Source: Zeus faber (lineage: Eukaryota > Chordata > Actinopteri > Zeiformes > Zeidae). From it: a stretch of DNA of 64,000 bases. Position 1 is the stretch's first letter. Every line of letters starts with the position of its first letter. The notes beneath the pieces are model-generated. The model did not search any database and was not told the origin of the DNA. It worked only from the letters and a program-made list of their open reading frames with translations. The position numbers and the translations under genes are program-made. The stretch covers positions 15,506,922 through 15,570,921 of the forward strand of contig OY482865.1 of the NCBI GenBank assembly GCA_960531495.1, written 5' to 3'. Positions 21,401 through 32,300 of this stretch are shown piece after piece.

Positions 21401-24400
21401 GGGTCGTCTTTCAGTCCCTGCTGTGGAGAAGTGCAACTTATCTCAAATAAATCCTCCGCTGCATCTGGAAAAGTGTGTCGCGCTCGTTAAACCTGGATGA
21501 TTGATTTGTTTTGCTCGTGCGATGAAAATATGTGTGATAGAGAGAACCAGAGAGGAGCAAGGAATGCCGTTTTACATCAGAAATTAACAAATGCAGCTTT
21601 TTGAGTATTTAATTTTTTTCCGGCGGCCATCTGCCAGAAAACACACCACATTAACCAGTGTAGATTGACTTCCGTGTCTTGCTCATGGTTATTTGACACA
21701 GCAGATTCTTGCAAGCACGCCGTCCATCTGACAAGACCACCCCCCCTGTCCCCTGAGCCAAGGATCAGGGTTGCCGCGACAACCCCCACACCATTGTCAC
21801 CTTGATCCTAAAACTGTAATGCTGCTTTGTGCTGTACTAGCAAGCCCTGATGAGGCATTCAACGCCTCATCAGGGAAAAGCAGGTCTCAGGTGTGTGTGT
21901 GTGTTTGTGGCTACCTGTACGGGCTCCTGCTGCTTAAAGACGGGCGTGAGGTCGGGCAGGATGAGGCGCACGTACTCCTCCTTGGTGCACTCCTCCGCGA
22001 TCAGCAGCACGTTGGGAAGCACGAAGGGCACCATGTCGGGGTTGACGAACTCCGACATCAGTGCAGGTAGGATGCGATAGACCACCACTCTCTGGAAAGA
22101 GGAGCAGGGAGGGCATGAGCACCCCAGCTCTGTGCACTTGCACCTTTTTGCGCCAAACTCATTAACGTTTTCGCTTACAAATAAAGAAAGTTGTAAAATA
22201 TACTGACTATAAAACTCATTTTGGCCCAAGGTGTCAGTTACGTAAGCAGTTTGGATATTGGTAGTTGGTAGATTGGAGAAATTCTGTTCAATAAAGCACT
22301 GAGGAGTTCTCTTTGAATTTCTCAATTTCACCACAAGTTATGAAAAAATGAATAACATTTTGGAAAAATGGCCTCAGAGTTATGTTGAGTGGCATTACCA
22401 TTTTTTGTTTGCAGTTGAGAGTTGTTTTTTTTTTAATATGAAATATGTTCAATTTTTTTCTTTCTACATCTGTTCCCACAGCAGTTAATGGTCTTTACTT
22501 ATATTTTTTTAAACACCTCATTTTGTCATAGCCATTTTATATGCATATGACTGTTTCATATATGTATTGTTCTTTTTGCTTAAAAGATATTGAACTAAAA
22601 GTATTGGTGACTGCATCATTCCCAACCAGTTTATCGCTATTGTATTATGGATCGAGCCCTGGTCTCGGGCCAAATGGAGGCAGTTACCTTGGGCAGCTTG
22701 GGCAGGACTTTGGGCAGGCCTTTATAGAACTGGGATTTCTGCAGGTTGTCCCTCTGGAACAGCGAGTCAAAGTATTGCAGGGTGACAGCGCCCACATCGT
22801 CAAAGAAAGGGATCTGGATCAAAAAGAACGCAAAAAGAACCAGCAAGACGGGTTGAGTCCCGGGGTTGCGAGCGCGTGACATAACGATGACGTGGCGCGT
22901 CATCGGAGGAGCGCGGAGTGCAGACCTTGGTCATCTGGTCGGCGTCGGGCCGGACATTGGGGGTGATGCTGAGCAGCATCTTGACGTGGTCGCGCACCTC
23001 CTCCGGGATCTTGTTCAACAGCGCGGGACTGATGTTGCTTAACTGCAGAGTGAAAAGTGACGTTGGCTACTTCTCGACAACTTCTTGGGACAAATTTAAA
23101 CTAAATGTAAGACCGATTCAATAAATTACTGCAGGTAAGTAACTGTATATTTGGTACAGGGTACCGGATGAGCATTAAACAGAAATAGGGTAGGTTATGA
23201 ATTCGATGAATCCATGATGAAACATATTAGAACAGTTCCCTTTAGGTCAGATCACGGGGTAAGAGGTAAAGGAACTGGGATAAATCCGCACTTTTTCCTC
23301 TCAGATAAGTAAGACAGGTAGGTAGAAAGTGAGTTGGGTTCATCTCGAGGAGATAAGCTCGAAGACAAGTACGAAGGAAAGTAGGACTGTGTTAAGAATT
23401 AGGATTTAGAACATCAGAAATGTTGACTTTGATGCAGAGGAACTTGACCAAGTTTGACAAAAAAGAAAGATACGGATAAATAAAATCACATGAAATGTTT
23501 GTTGAAGTTAACCTCATAAATCAAAATTGAAGACTATCAAATGCCTTTTGAGGCCTAATATTTATAAAGCTGAATTTAAGACATTCCTGGAGATACCCTG
23601 CAAAAAAAAAAAAAAGGACAAGCCACCCCGCCACCCGAAAGCCTCCCTCGCTCACCCCCTCGCTCACCTGGTCCAGCTGCCGGCTGAAGCTCTTGAAGAT
23701 GTCGTGCTTGTTGACCTGGAACACAGACTTTCCCTCGTTGAAGACGGCGTGCATGACCACGCCCAGCGAGTACATGTCGGAGGCGGAGTCGCAGCTGACG
23801 GACAGAATGTATTCGGGGGCCAGGTACTCGGGGTTGGGCAGGCACAGCGGGGGGAGGTTGGGCTCCCACTCCTTACACGTGTACTTGGGCTGAAGAGGGG
23901 GAGGGAAGACAAAGAGGGGCCAGGTTACGGACACAGACTGGAGAACCGATGCCGGCAATATCCAAACGCTGCAGAGGTGATATTAAAAAGAGGTACAGTG
24001 AAGTAGAACATGATTTTTGAGCTGTAAACTCAAATACATGACTGTTCTCTAATGATAATTGATCAGTCCCTCCAAGATTTCAGCTGTTTTTTGTGATTGT
24101 GGCGACCAAAAATGCTTGATTTTGCAGCGACTTTCCTCAAAACCTACAGGGAAAAAATGTGGGAATTGGCAAAAAAAAAAAAAGGGATATTTTTTAAACT
24201 ACTACCCATGATGAAAGAATCACAACGAGTACACAACTAGATATCGGTACCTCATAACTACAAGAAAAAAAGCTAATAACTACTACATTAGAACAACTTT
24301 TTTAAATTCACACTTTAAGTTTTAACATTTCGATCATTTTATTATATCCCCGGTTAATATATAAAATTATAAAAGCATTTTGGATGCATTGCATATGACC

Positions 24401-26117
24401 AGAGAGTTTGCCATTCCTTTTGACTTCACCAACGATCTTCATGGACGGCCTGCTGGAAAAAGCGTTACCTGCGCATCCGAGGGGTTGAGGGAGGAGATGC
24501 TGAAGTCGAACCCCATGATCTTCCACGCGCCGCTCTTATTGAGAATGATGTTCGCTGTGCACAGGTTGCCATGGACCATTTTCACTCCACTGTGGAGGAA
24601 GGACAGGCCCTCTGAGATCTAAGGTTAGGGGGGAGAGACGGGGGAGGGGGGGGATTGAAGATGGAGAATATCGATCAAATCAGAAGCAAGAAAACACGCG
24701 TTGATCCTGTGTTGTGTTGAGCGGGGGCCACTTTGATTGGCCACGTCACCATGCGTCTTGTGGCCTAAACCCTCACCTGCAGCAGGCCGTACTTGGTCTC
24801 CACGTCGTACAGCTTGTATTCCTTTATGTCCGTGGGCACGGGGCTGGGAAGGTTGTCCCACTGGCCCAGCACGTTGGATAAACTGGCAAACACCGGCTCT
24901 GTGCAGAACGCGAGGCAGTCCCTGAGGGGAGAACGTGCAAATAATACATTAGTTCAATTTGAACCAACTGCTCTGTGATGTTGAGGACAGACCGGAGGGA
25001 AAATGTGAGTAAAGCATCAGAAGAGAGAAAGAGAGAGAGAGAGAAAGTCGACATGAGCCAAGGGAGGGGGCGAGAGCAGGCGAGAATCCAAGGACTATAA
25101 TTTATTCAGTGGCCAGTGTGCTTTGATCCTGATTGGGTTCGGCATGCACTCGCACATGAAAATTGCCGCGCGCGCCTTAGCACTTCCACTAACCGTGACT
25201 CTTCGAGGGGATGCTGCACAGTCAGCAAGCGGGGATGCCGCAGTCTGGTGAGCTGCTGCACCCCCTTTTTCAGTGAGTCGATGATCTGGTCCTTGTCAAA
25301 CTTCTGGTACTTGTCGATCATCTTCTTATCGAACACAAACACTGCGACCTCCTGGGAATAGAAGGGCCAAAGCACCAGAATTTGCATTTTTTATTTTTTT
25401 TTTATATAATAAATTGTAGATAGTCAACACATGGATGTTTTAGTGAACTTATAAGCAGCACATGCATAGTCAATGCAATAGCTCTCTAAAGCGACATTAA
25501 CTAAGATTTCTGATGTAAAATATTGTGAGTGTTGCCCCCGTACGGTTAGCCAATATACTAGCCCTACCCAGGATTCTGGCCACACCTCCCTGATTGCTCT
25601 GAGACGCTTTAAAAACACCTTAGCCCCTCCCTCTCTGTAGTGAAACAATGATGTGCCAGCGACAAGGAAGGTATAATGTTTGATTTAATGGCCTTGCACC
25701 GCAGTATGTAAAATAAATGCTCATTACACACGAACCAGCAAGAACTCTCAGGCCCACAGGCAGTGGTCTTTTAACCATCCCTCGTACCAACTCTAAAGCA
25801 GGGGAGGCTGCCTTCTGTATCTATGCCCCAAGTAAATGAAAACACCCTGCCCGAGAACCTGAGAGAGGCCCCCACACTCAACACTTTTAAAAGCAGGTTA
25901 AAAACCTTGCTGCTCACTAGTCTAACACACACACACACACCTGTTTAGTGGACTTCTTGGTGCCATTGTAGATCCTCCAGCACATGCCAGGCCCACCACT
26001 CGCTATGTGTCGGCCCACCTCGAACTCCCGAGTCACCGGGTTGCCCATGACAGCACTGGTGACATCGGCGGTCACCTTGGTGACGGTACTTTTGAGCTTG
26101 TTCAGCATGGACTCCAT
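17701..26117 (-). CDS. scyl2: SCY1-like pseudokinase 2
   Basis: Clathrin-coated-vesicle pseudokinase acting at the trans-Golgi and endosomes. Coding exons, in gene order: 26117-25941, 25351-25194, 24921-24777, 24618-24469, 23889-23668, 23042-22926, 22813-22688, 22091-21915, 20555-20544, 20363-20241, 19970-19857, 19594-19462, 19372-19254, 19167-19067, 18946-18877, 18738-18661, 18546-18427 and 18324-17701. All phases agree and give 921 residues (human about 929). The N terminus MESMLNKLKSTVTKVTADVT is typical. The kinase fold is degenerate: the glycine loop reads SGGPGMCW, HRD is HGN (176-178) and DFG is GFD (196-198). HEAT-like repeats follow (ELCLNIIPTFANLIDYPSMK). A Lys/Glu coiled coil (LTLEEKQRLAKEQEQAAK) and a Pro/Asn/Gly-rich tail with NPFF and the terminal NDLKDLFG complete the protein and suit clathrin/adaptor binding. 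ATG 26117 begins the conserved N terminus, 23 bp into its exon. Confidence 0.96.
18373..18413. repeat. (GT)n microsatellite in scyl2 intron
   Basis: About 40 bp of alternating GT, ending within 15 bases of the splice donor of the exon at 18427. Confidence 0.9.
20544..20555 (-). CDS. scyl2: 12-bp microexon of scyl2
   Basis: A four-codon exon (GCTAGCAATATG, Ala-Ser-Asn-Met) is flanked by CCTCCTCAG and GTGAGT. It lies between the exons at 21915 and 20363. The joined protein reads QQEPVQ-ASNM-ILLIFLQKM, which agrees with the SCYL2 sequence I remember. Skipping it would preserve frame. Confidence 0.85.
21845..21875. repeat. Perfect 12-bp inverted repeat in scyl2 intron
   Basis: CCCTGATGAGGC (21845-21856) and GCCTCATCAGGG (21864-21875) are separated by 7 bases. 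It lies 40 bp downstream (in gene sense) of the donor of the exon at 21915. Confidence 0.9.
25740..25920 (+). mobile_element. Degraded LINE ORF2 C-terminal remnant
   Basis: The text CTATGCCCCAAGTAAATGAA.. ACACCCTGCCCGAGAACC.. CACTTTTAAAAGCAGGTT..AAAACC resembles the end of a CR1/L2-type ORF2 (leading to N-x-L-P and F-K-x-x-L-K-T). It is short, in an scyl2 intron, and followed by (CA)n. Confidence 0.5.
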
Positions 26118-26804
26118 AATGGGGGCTGAACCGGCAGCTGCTGAGAGTGAGAGAGCGCGGGAGAGACAAAGAAACGTATACATTGAGACCAAGGAATATA
26201 ACCGTGCATGTTTCCATAAGCCCAGTAAAGAGCTTATGGTAGGGGGCATCCTGCAACTTTCTAGCTTGACAAGCAAGCGTCCAATAAAAATGTACAGTGC
26301 CTGCCTCCGTCAGCTCGCTAATCTACAAAGAAGAAAAACTGCACAAATCGATACATCTGCCAGTATTCTCTAGTCTCCACGAGAAACCAACCTAAAATCA
26401 GCCAAAGCGGAGTACTACGCCGGAGAACCGAGCGACAGAATGAAATATGCACATCAAATGCAGACGCCACGTTCACTTCACACACGTCAGGAGCGACTGA
26501 GCCATGGTTCTTGGGAAAACATCGAATCGTTCACCTTGTTTTAGGCGAACGCCGCGCGCGCTTACAGGAGCCTGCCATGAAGACAGACAGCCACGGGTTG
26601 TTAAAGCACAAAACTTCCGTCACTCGAGCGCAAGTCGCCCGCATGAATCAGCGTCAGCCACATCAAACGGGGAACTCTCTGATCCTGCTTTGACACCACG
26701 CCATGGTCTGCCCGTTTATCTGGTCCCGAAAGTGCGATGACAACTTCATGGAGGTTTGCATCTTTCCCTCCCTCAATTACCTCCTACGTGCTTCTTTTTA
26801 ACCT

Positions 26805-27112
26805 GCTAGATAGATAGATATATAGATAGAGAGATAGATAGATAGATGGATGGATAGATAGAGGGATAGATAGAGGGATAGATAGATAGATAGAGGGATA
26901 GATAGATAGAGGGATAGATAGATAGAGGGATAGATAGATAGAGGATAGATAGAGGGATGATAGATAGATTGATAGATAGATAGATAGAGGGATAGATAGA
27001 TAGAGGGATTGATAGATAGAGGGATAGATAGAGGGATGATAGATAGATAGAGGGATAGATAGATAGATAGAGGGATAGATAGATAGATCGATATTTTAAT
27101 CCCCGGAGAGAA
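26805..27112. repeat. (GATA)n / GATAGAGG tract ending in a LINE-type tail
   Basis: About 280 bp of GATA units interspersed with GAGG variants (26805-27090) abuts TATTTTAATCCCCGGAGAG, a common fish retroelement terminus. The microsatellite probably grew from the 3' tail of a minus-strand insertion in the first intron of scyl2. Confidence 0.8.
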
Positions 27113-27399
27113 ATCGCAGTGGCAGAGCATATTGGTAAGAATTTTTAAAAAAAAAAGCCAACATACAATAAAGCTACAAATAAAATACTATTCAGATTAA
27201 GTATTGATCATTGTTAGCTGTTAATTCTATAACACCACGTAGGGAAGTGCGTAGGACGGCATGAGTTGTAAAAACACCCGCAATCCCTGCGTTTAAACAG
27301 CTAAACCTCAGCTCAACTACTGTTCGTTTCAAATCCACCTGTGACCGCAGCGGAGTCTGCTAACACAGTTGGCTTTATTTTTTTATTTTATTTTTTACA

Positions 27400-27860
27400 A
27401 CACTTCGAACTGACCGCAGAACACTTCGCACCTGTGAACGATCCATTTACCGGGCGCCGCCGACGCTGCTGCTGCTGCTGCGCCAATCGTCCGGACCCAC
27501 AACGCAAGCACGTCCGCTAACCGTTAGCCAGGTGTGCTAAGCTAACAAGCTAACGGCACCAACGTCTGATCAAGCGACGCGCTTTGCTTTCGCCAGCAGC
27601 GTTGTCAAAGCGGACACTCTCTCAACCCCCGCCGCCGCCGCCTTACCTTCGTATCAACTGTGATCTCGGTGTTGCTCCGGCTCCAAGCAGACTTTCAGGT
27701 GATCCAGCTGTCAGCGGCGGCTGTGGAAAACAGCCTCCATGTCTACCAGCGCACGTTAGCTTAGCAGCTTAGCATTAGGAAGCGGACTTACTTCCGGGGT
27801 GGGTTTTTGTTTTGTGTTCTAAACCACGCGAGTCACGTGAGTCAGTGACGACGTTTCATC
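27400..27860 (-). promoter_or_regulatory. scyl2 promoter and probable non-coding exon 1
   Basis: GC-rich, CpG-containing sequence at 27430-27860 contrasts with its AT-rich flanks. On the minus strand, GATACGAAG followed by GTAAGG gives a good donor, so a non-coding first exon probably ends at 27647. Upstream of it are an ETS-like CTTCCGGGG (27791) and AGTCACGTGAGTCA (27831-27844), which combines an E-box of CLEAR type with an AP-1-like TGAGTCA. The start site itself is not determined. Confidence 0.6.
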
Positions 27861-29387
27861 CAACGAGACCGCGTACGCGCTCCCTAAAACAATATCCACT
27901 GCAGGTTATTTCAATTGAAAATATATACTGAGCATTATTCATTATTATATTTCAACTATATAAATAATCATTATTGTAATTACTTGATAACCGATCCTAA
28001 CTAAAATTGTACAACAAGCGCAAAATGCAATAAAAAAAAAATACAAATTGAATACAGAGGCTTTTATTTAGTGGTTTTGAATTTGAGTTTGTCATGGCTG
28101 GTACAACGATCATAAAGTGCATCCTAACACAACTATTCAGAGCGATAAAAGAAAAAAAGTGAAACGAAAACCAAGGCGGGATATTAGCGTCAGGCCGAGG
28201 GGTGAAATTAAGAAATAAAAAGCGATAAAACAAACAAAAAAAAAAAAAAAAAGAAGCAAATTAACCTTTTTTGCAGTTCCACAGCAAAGCACACATTTAA
28301 ACTAAAATGGTGATAAACATAACCTGAATTACTTTTAGAAACCATTATTTTCAAGCGTTAATCCTTAAATTCCTAGGTCACATCAATTAGAATAAGAAAA
28401 TAAAACATTTCACCAAACCTATGGTGTTAAACAGTCATTTGAAATACAATAAATGCAGACAATTAAATTACATATAGGTCAAATCCAGCAAAGTTTAGCC
28501 TTAAAAAATTAAATACTTAATTCCCCATCTCAAATCAAGATTAATTTTAATAGTTCAAACAGCAGTGCTCGATTTAAAAATAAGATATCCCCATATGGTA
28601 AGTGTTAAAAATAGTCCAGTGTTTTCATATAATTCGTTTCATATACAGTTACTATTTTATCTGACAAGTAAACAACATCAAATTCTGAAACCAATTAGTA
28701 GTTTACAAAAGCTGAGCAGTTTAAATTCAACGACCTATAAGAGCAAGAGAATATTTCCAGAACTTCCAATGTTCCAATGTCCAGTTAATGCCACATTTTC
28801 AGACTAGTGTGCAAATTCTTGCCCTCTCTAGGTCAGAACCACAAAAATGACATTTGTTGGAAACAGGAAAATAATAATCTTTGATACAAACACATATACC
28901 CAACATTCCAAATGTGTGGATTGATATGATGATATGACATCGATATGTATTCGCTGAACCAACGTTCTCAGCTACGAATTATACACAATAAAGACCCGAT
29001 AGAAGTGTTCATCACTCATGTACCTACAGCAGGTGACCATATTTAAACCAGCATAAAAATATATTCTATATTCACCATCAGATCATATTTATCAATTAAA
29101 ACATTTTAGCAAACAGCACCATGCAAACATTGCTGGATATAAAACTGAATTAATTTCTCAATTGATCTAGTCCAGACTGGAAGAATAAAAGGATAAGAAA
29201 ATAAATGTACCATTTCAAATGAGCTTCAAAGCGCCCGTCATGCTTTCAATAATGTGAAACAATGACTTTGTATTCAAATTGGAAAAACAAGCACCAGGCT
29301 TGGGTTCAATTGCCCTCACGCATTCAAACCACTGGATATTTCCGGGATATGTAAAGTGTTGTCTTATCTTATATGTGTGGTGTTCTC
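27861..29387 (-). other. scyl2-depdc4 spacer, probably mostly depdc4 3' UTR
   Basis: This AT-rich stretch has no credible coding exon. A minus-strand AATAAA (plus-strand TTTATT at 28063-28068) lies about 1.3 kb after the depdc4 stop codon and is a candidate poly(A) signal. If used, the gene ends about 250 bp from the scyl2 promoter, giving a compact head-to-tail arrangement. Confidence 0.45.
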
Positions 29388-32300
29388 TTAAAAAGTGCTG
29401 GAGAAGTGCTGGAGGAAGACCATGGGATGGTGCTTCTGGAACTCCTTGAGCAGCCGCCTACGCTCCTTGGCGGGCAGCCTGTCGCCGAGCGAGATATGCT
29501 GGAGCAGCTGCTTGAGGCTCTCCAGGGTGCTGGCGTCCCGCTGGTCCTCATACTGCTGTGCTGTCACCTGCTGGCAGAAGGTGAACGCTGCAGGACACAG
29601 CACAGGGATAAAGGGGGGTGGGTGCGTTGGTTGCATGTCTTGTATGATTCATTACACACGTCACAAGATTCAGTGCTGGAGTGGGAAAGGTTGAGTCATT
29701 CTGTGTGTTGTTCTGATGATGTCGCCGCTGACTTACTGGTAATGGTGTCGGGGTCTTTGCCCTGCTGCATATTCCTCAGAGTCTTCCTTACAACTTCGAT
29801 CAGGGAAGCGGGAGTCTGCGAACAAGTGTGTACAAGAGAACATTGGGCTTTCCACAGCCTGTACTAAACAAACTTTGTAAATTCTCAGTTGCATACAACA
29901 TAATACATGTAACAGGAAGTTTAGACAGCTCACTCTGCTGTCTGCTTCGACTGAGTTATTAACACATGGTACGGCTTTCTAAAAGTGGGCAAACATACCA
30001 GTCAAACCAAAGTACGTCTTTGTGAAACGCAAATTTCACAAGAACAAACCATTGATAGAAAAACAGAAGTGCTGCACCTTGAAGAGCTGAGTGTGGTGAT
30101 CCATGAGGAACAGCACCAGGGCCTCGCTCTGGGATCGGGTAAGTTCGTGGTTCTGGACAATGGCCTTCTGAAAGGTCCGGATGACCAAGACCCTGTTATC
30201 GATCTGTGAAAAAGCACACCAATCGGTCCCGTTGGAGAATGCTCACTGCGTGGTCGGTGAGGTTAACCTGTTCGCTACAAGAAAACAAACTGAGAGTATT
30301 AAAGATATTTATTCTGCAGAAACGCACTTCAAAACTGTGATGCTGATCAGCCTGTCCTTGCTTCTGCTGAAGAGGGTTTTATACCGATGAGAGGTTGTCT
30401 GCCATTGGTTAGGTGTCATTCACAGGATAATGCCCCCCAATCATATCCCCTGGCGTTTCCCTCATACAATGATTTAACAGACACACTCCCGTTACAGATA
30501 AAATGTTACAGTGCTATAATGCACACCACAATACTCTGGTCTTGTTGACGATACAGTATTACAGTTAAAGAGCAGTCTCTTCATTTTGAGCTTTAAATGA
30601 GTCATTAAAACCCAAGACAATGTATTTTAAAAAGCTACGTAAGATACAAAAAGGCTATTGTCTTATATAACACACATCATTCAAAGCCTTGATCATCTGC
30701 ATTTTCTCTCGCCGTCCAAAACAGAGAGCTCATGTATCCATCAAACAAACTAGACCAGTCTTACACTGTAAGAGGGCTTGTGGTACAAGGTATGGTTGCC
30801 TGCTGGTTCCAATTGTCAGCTACCTGTTTGTGCAGACGGCAGGCACTTGGCTGAGCTGCCGTCGCCATGAAGGCCAAGAGTCTGCGGAGCTCGTCCCTGA
30901 CACTCGTCTCCAGCAGGCGGAGACAAAGCTGAGATGCCCTCATTGCCTCCTCCACCTTCCCTGCATCTGAAAAGACAAGTGAGTGGGAGTTTAGGAGCAA
31001 AACTTTAAAAATGACTTTCCATCACACAATACATCTAATTACATAACTATACACATTTCATTATTATTCCCCCAACGTCTCCCCCCTCCGCAGGTTTGTC
31101 TGAGTTCACGCGTATGTAAAGTTTCCACAAAAAAAACAAAACAAAAAAAACACACCCAAGTCGTGCTTTTGGCTCTGACTACATATTGGGGCTGCACTGA
31201 GGACATAAGTGACTCAATTGCCACCCTGAAGCCCCATGCCGCTGTAGCACAGAGCTGAGCAGCAGAGCCCTGAAGCCCCCGCCGAGCGGCTTGCTGTTCA
31301 CTTGTTTATTCAAAGTCTAATATTACACGTGTCCAAATTGCACCAAATTCGACACTGCACGTCCTTGGGTCCCCAGCAATACACCCGCCAAGTGTGAAGT
31401 AGAGCGGATAAACGGTTGTCGAGATAATCGAAGCACATTCAGAGAGAGAACAGAGATTCCTAACTTTATAGTGGCACGGTCAAACAAAGTGTCAGTCCTG
31501 TTTTACACAATGGAAGATGAGATGCTGGCTGCAGTCAGACACAATCTTTGTGACTCTGAGCGCTGAAGCCCCACCCCTCGATTGCTCGTTGTTCGCTATT
31601 TATTTCAAGTATATTAATATTGCAAGTGTCGCGTATCCAAATTGCAAATTCGACACTGAACATCCTTGGGTTCCCAGCGATACACCCGGCAAGTCTGAAG
31701 TAGATCGGATAAATGGTTGTCGAGATAATCAAAGGACATACAGACGGACAGACATTCCTTCCTTTATAGTTAGATGTCAATACCAAGAGAGTGAAATCAC
31801 AAAAGGGAAAAACGTATTAATTAACAGAATTTTTTTTAAATTGTTATACAGTTCGAACTTAGTAAAACTACTGTGGTGCGGGGATGGTATGCTTACCTGA
31901 CCTGGATCTAGGTCAATGGGGACCCAGGATTAGAGTGGCTGCATACCTGTTCCTCGTCGGTTGGTCTAACAAGCAACAAGTAAAACCCCCATCCCCACAC
32001 ACACGCAGGGGAGAGGAGCCCTGTCATTACCCGTGTCCATCTGCTCTGGCGCTTGTTCTATCAAGCCCCAGAGCAGGTGGACACAGGTATTCACACCTTG
32101 CGAATGAACTTGTGTGTTTTCTACCCCTTCGTCTGTGTCTCTCTGCCGGATGTCCCTGAAACGCCACTTGGGTGGCGTGTGGTAGGCAAAATTGCCACTA
32201 CGTTAAAATATATATAAGTCTGATTATGGCATTCTCAGTTTCTAAACAGACAGAAAGGTATATCGTTTTTACACATGAAACGTAGTTGATGACGAGGGCA

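Noticed and set aside
26798..27130. Frame rich in Ile-Tyr-Leu-Ser repeats
   Set aside because: Direct translation of the GATA microsatellite.
31200..31800. CRISPR-like or other prokaryotic array
   Set aside because: Two diverged copies of a dispersed vertebrate repeat; no regular short repeats with unique spacers, and the window is vertebrate nuclear DNA.
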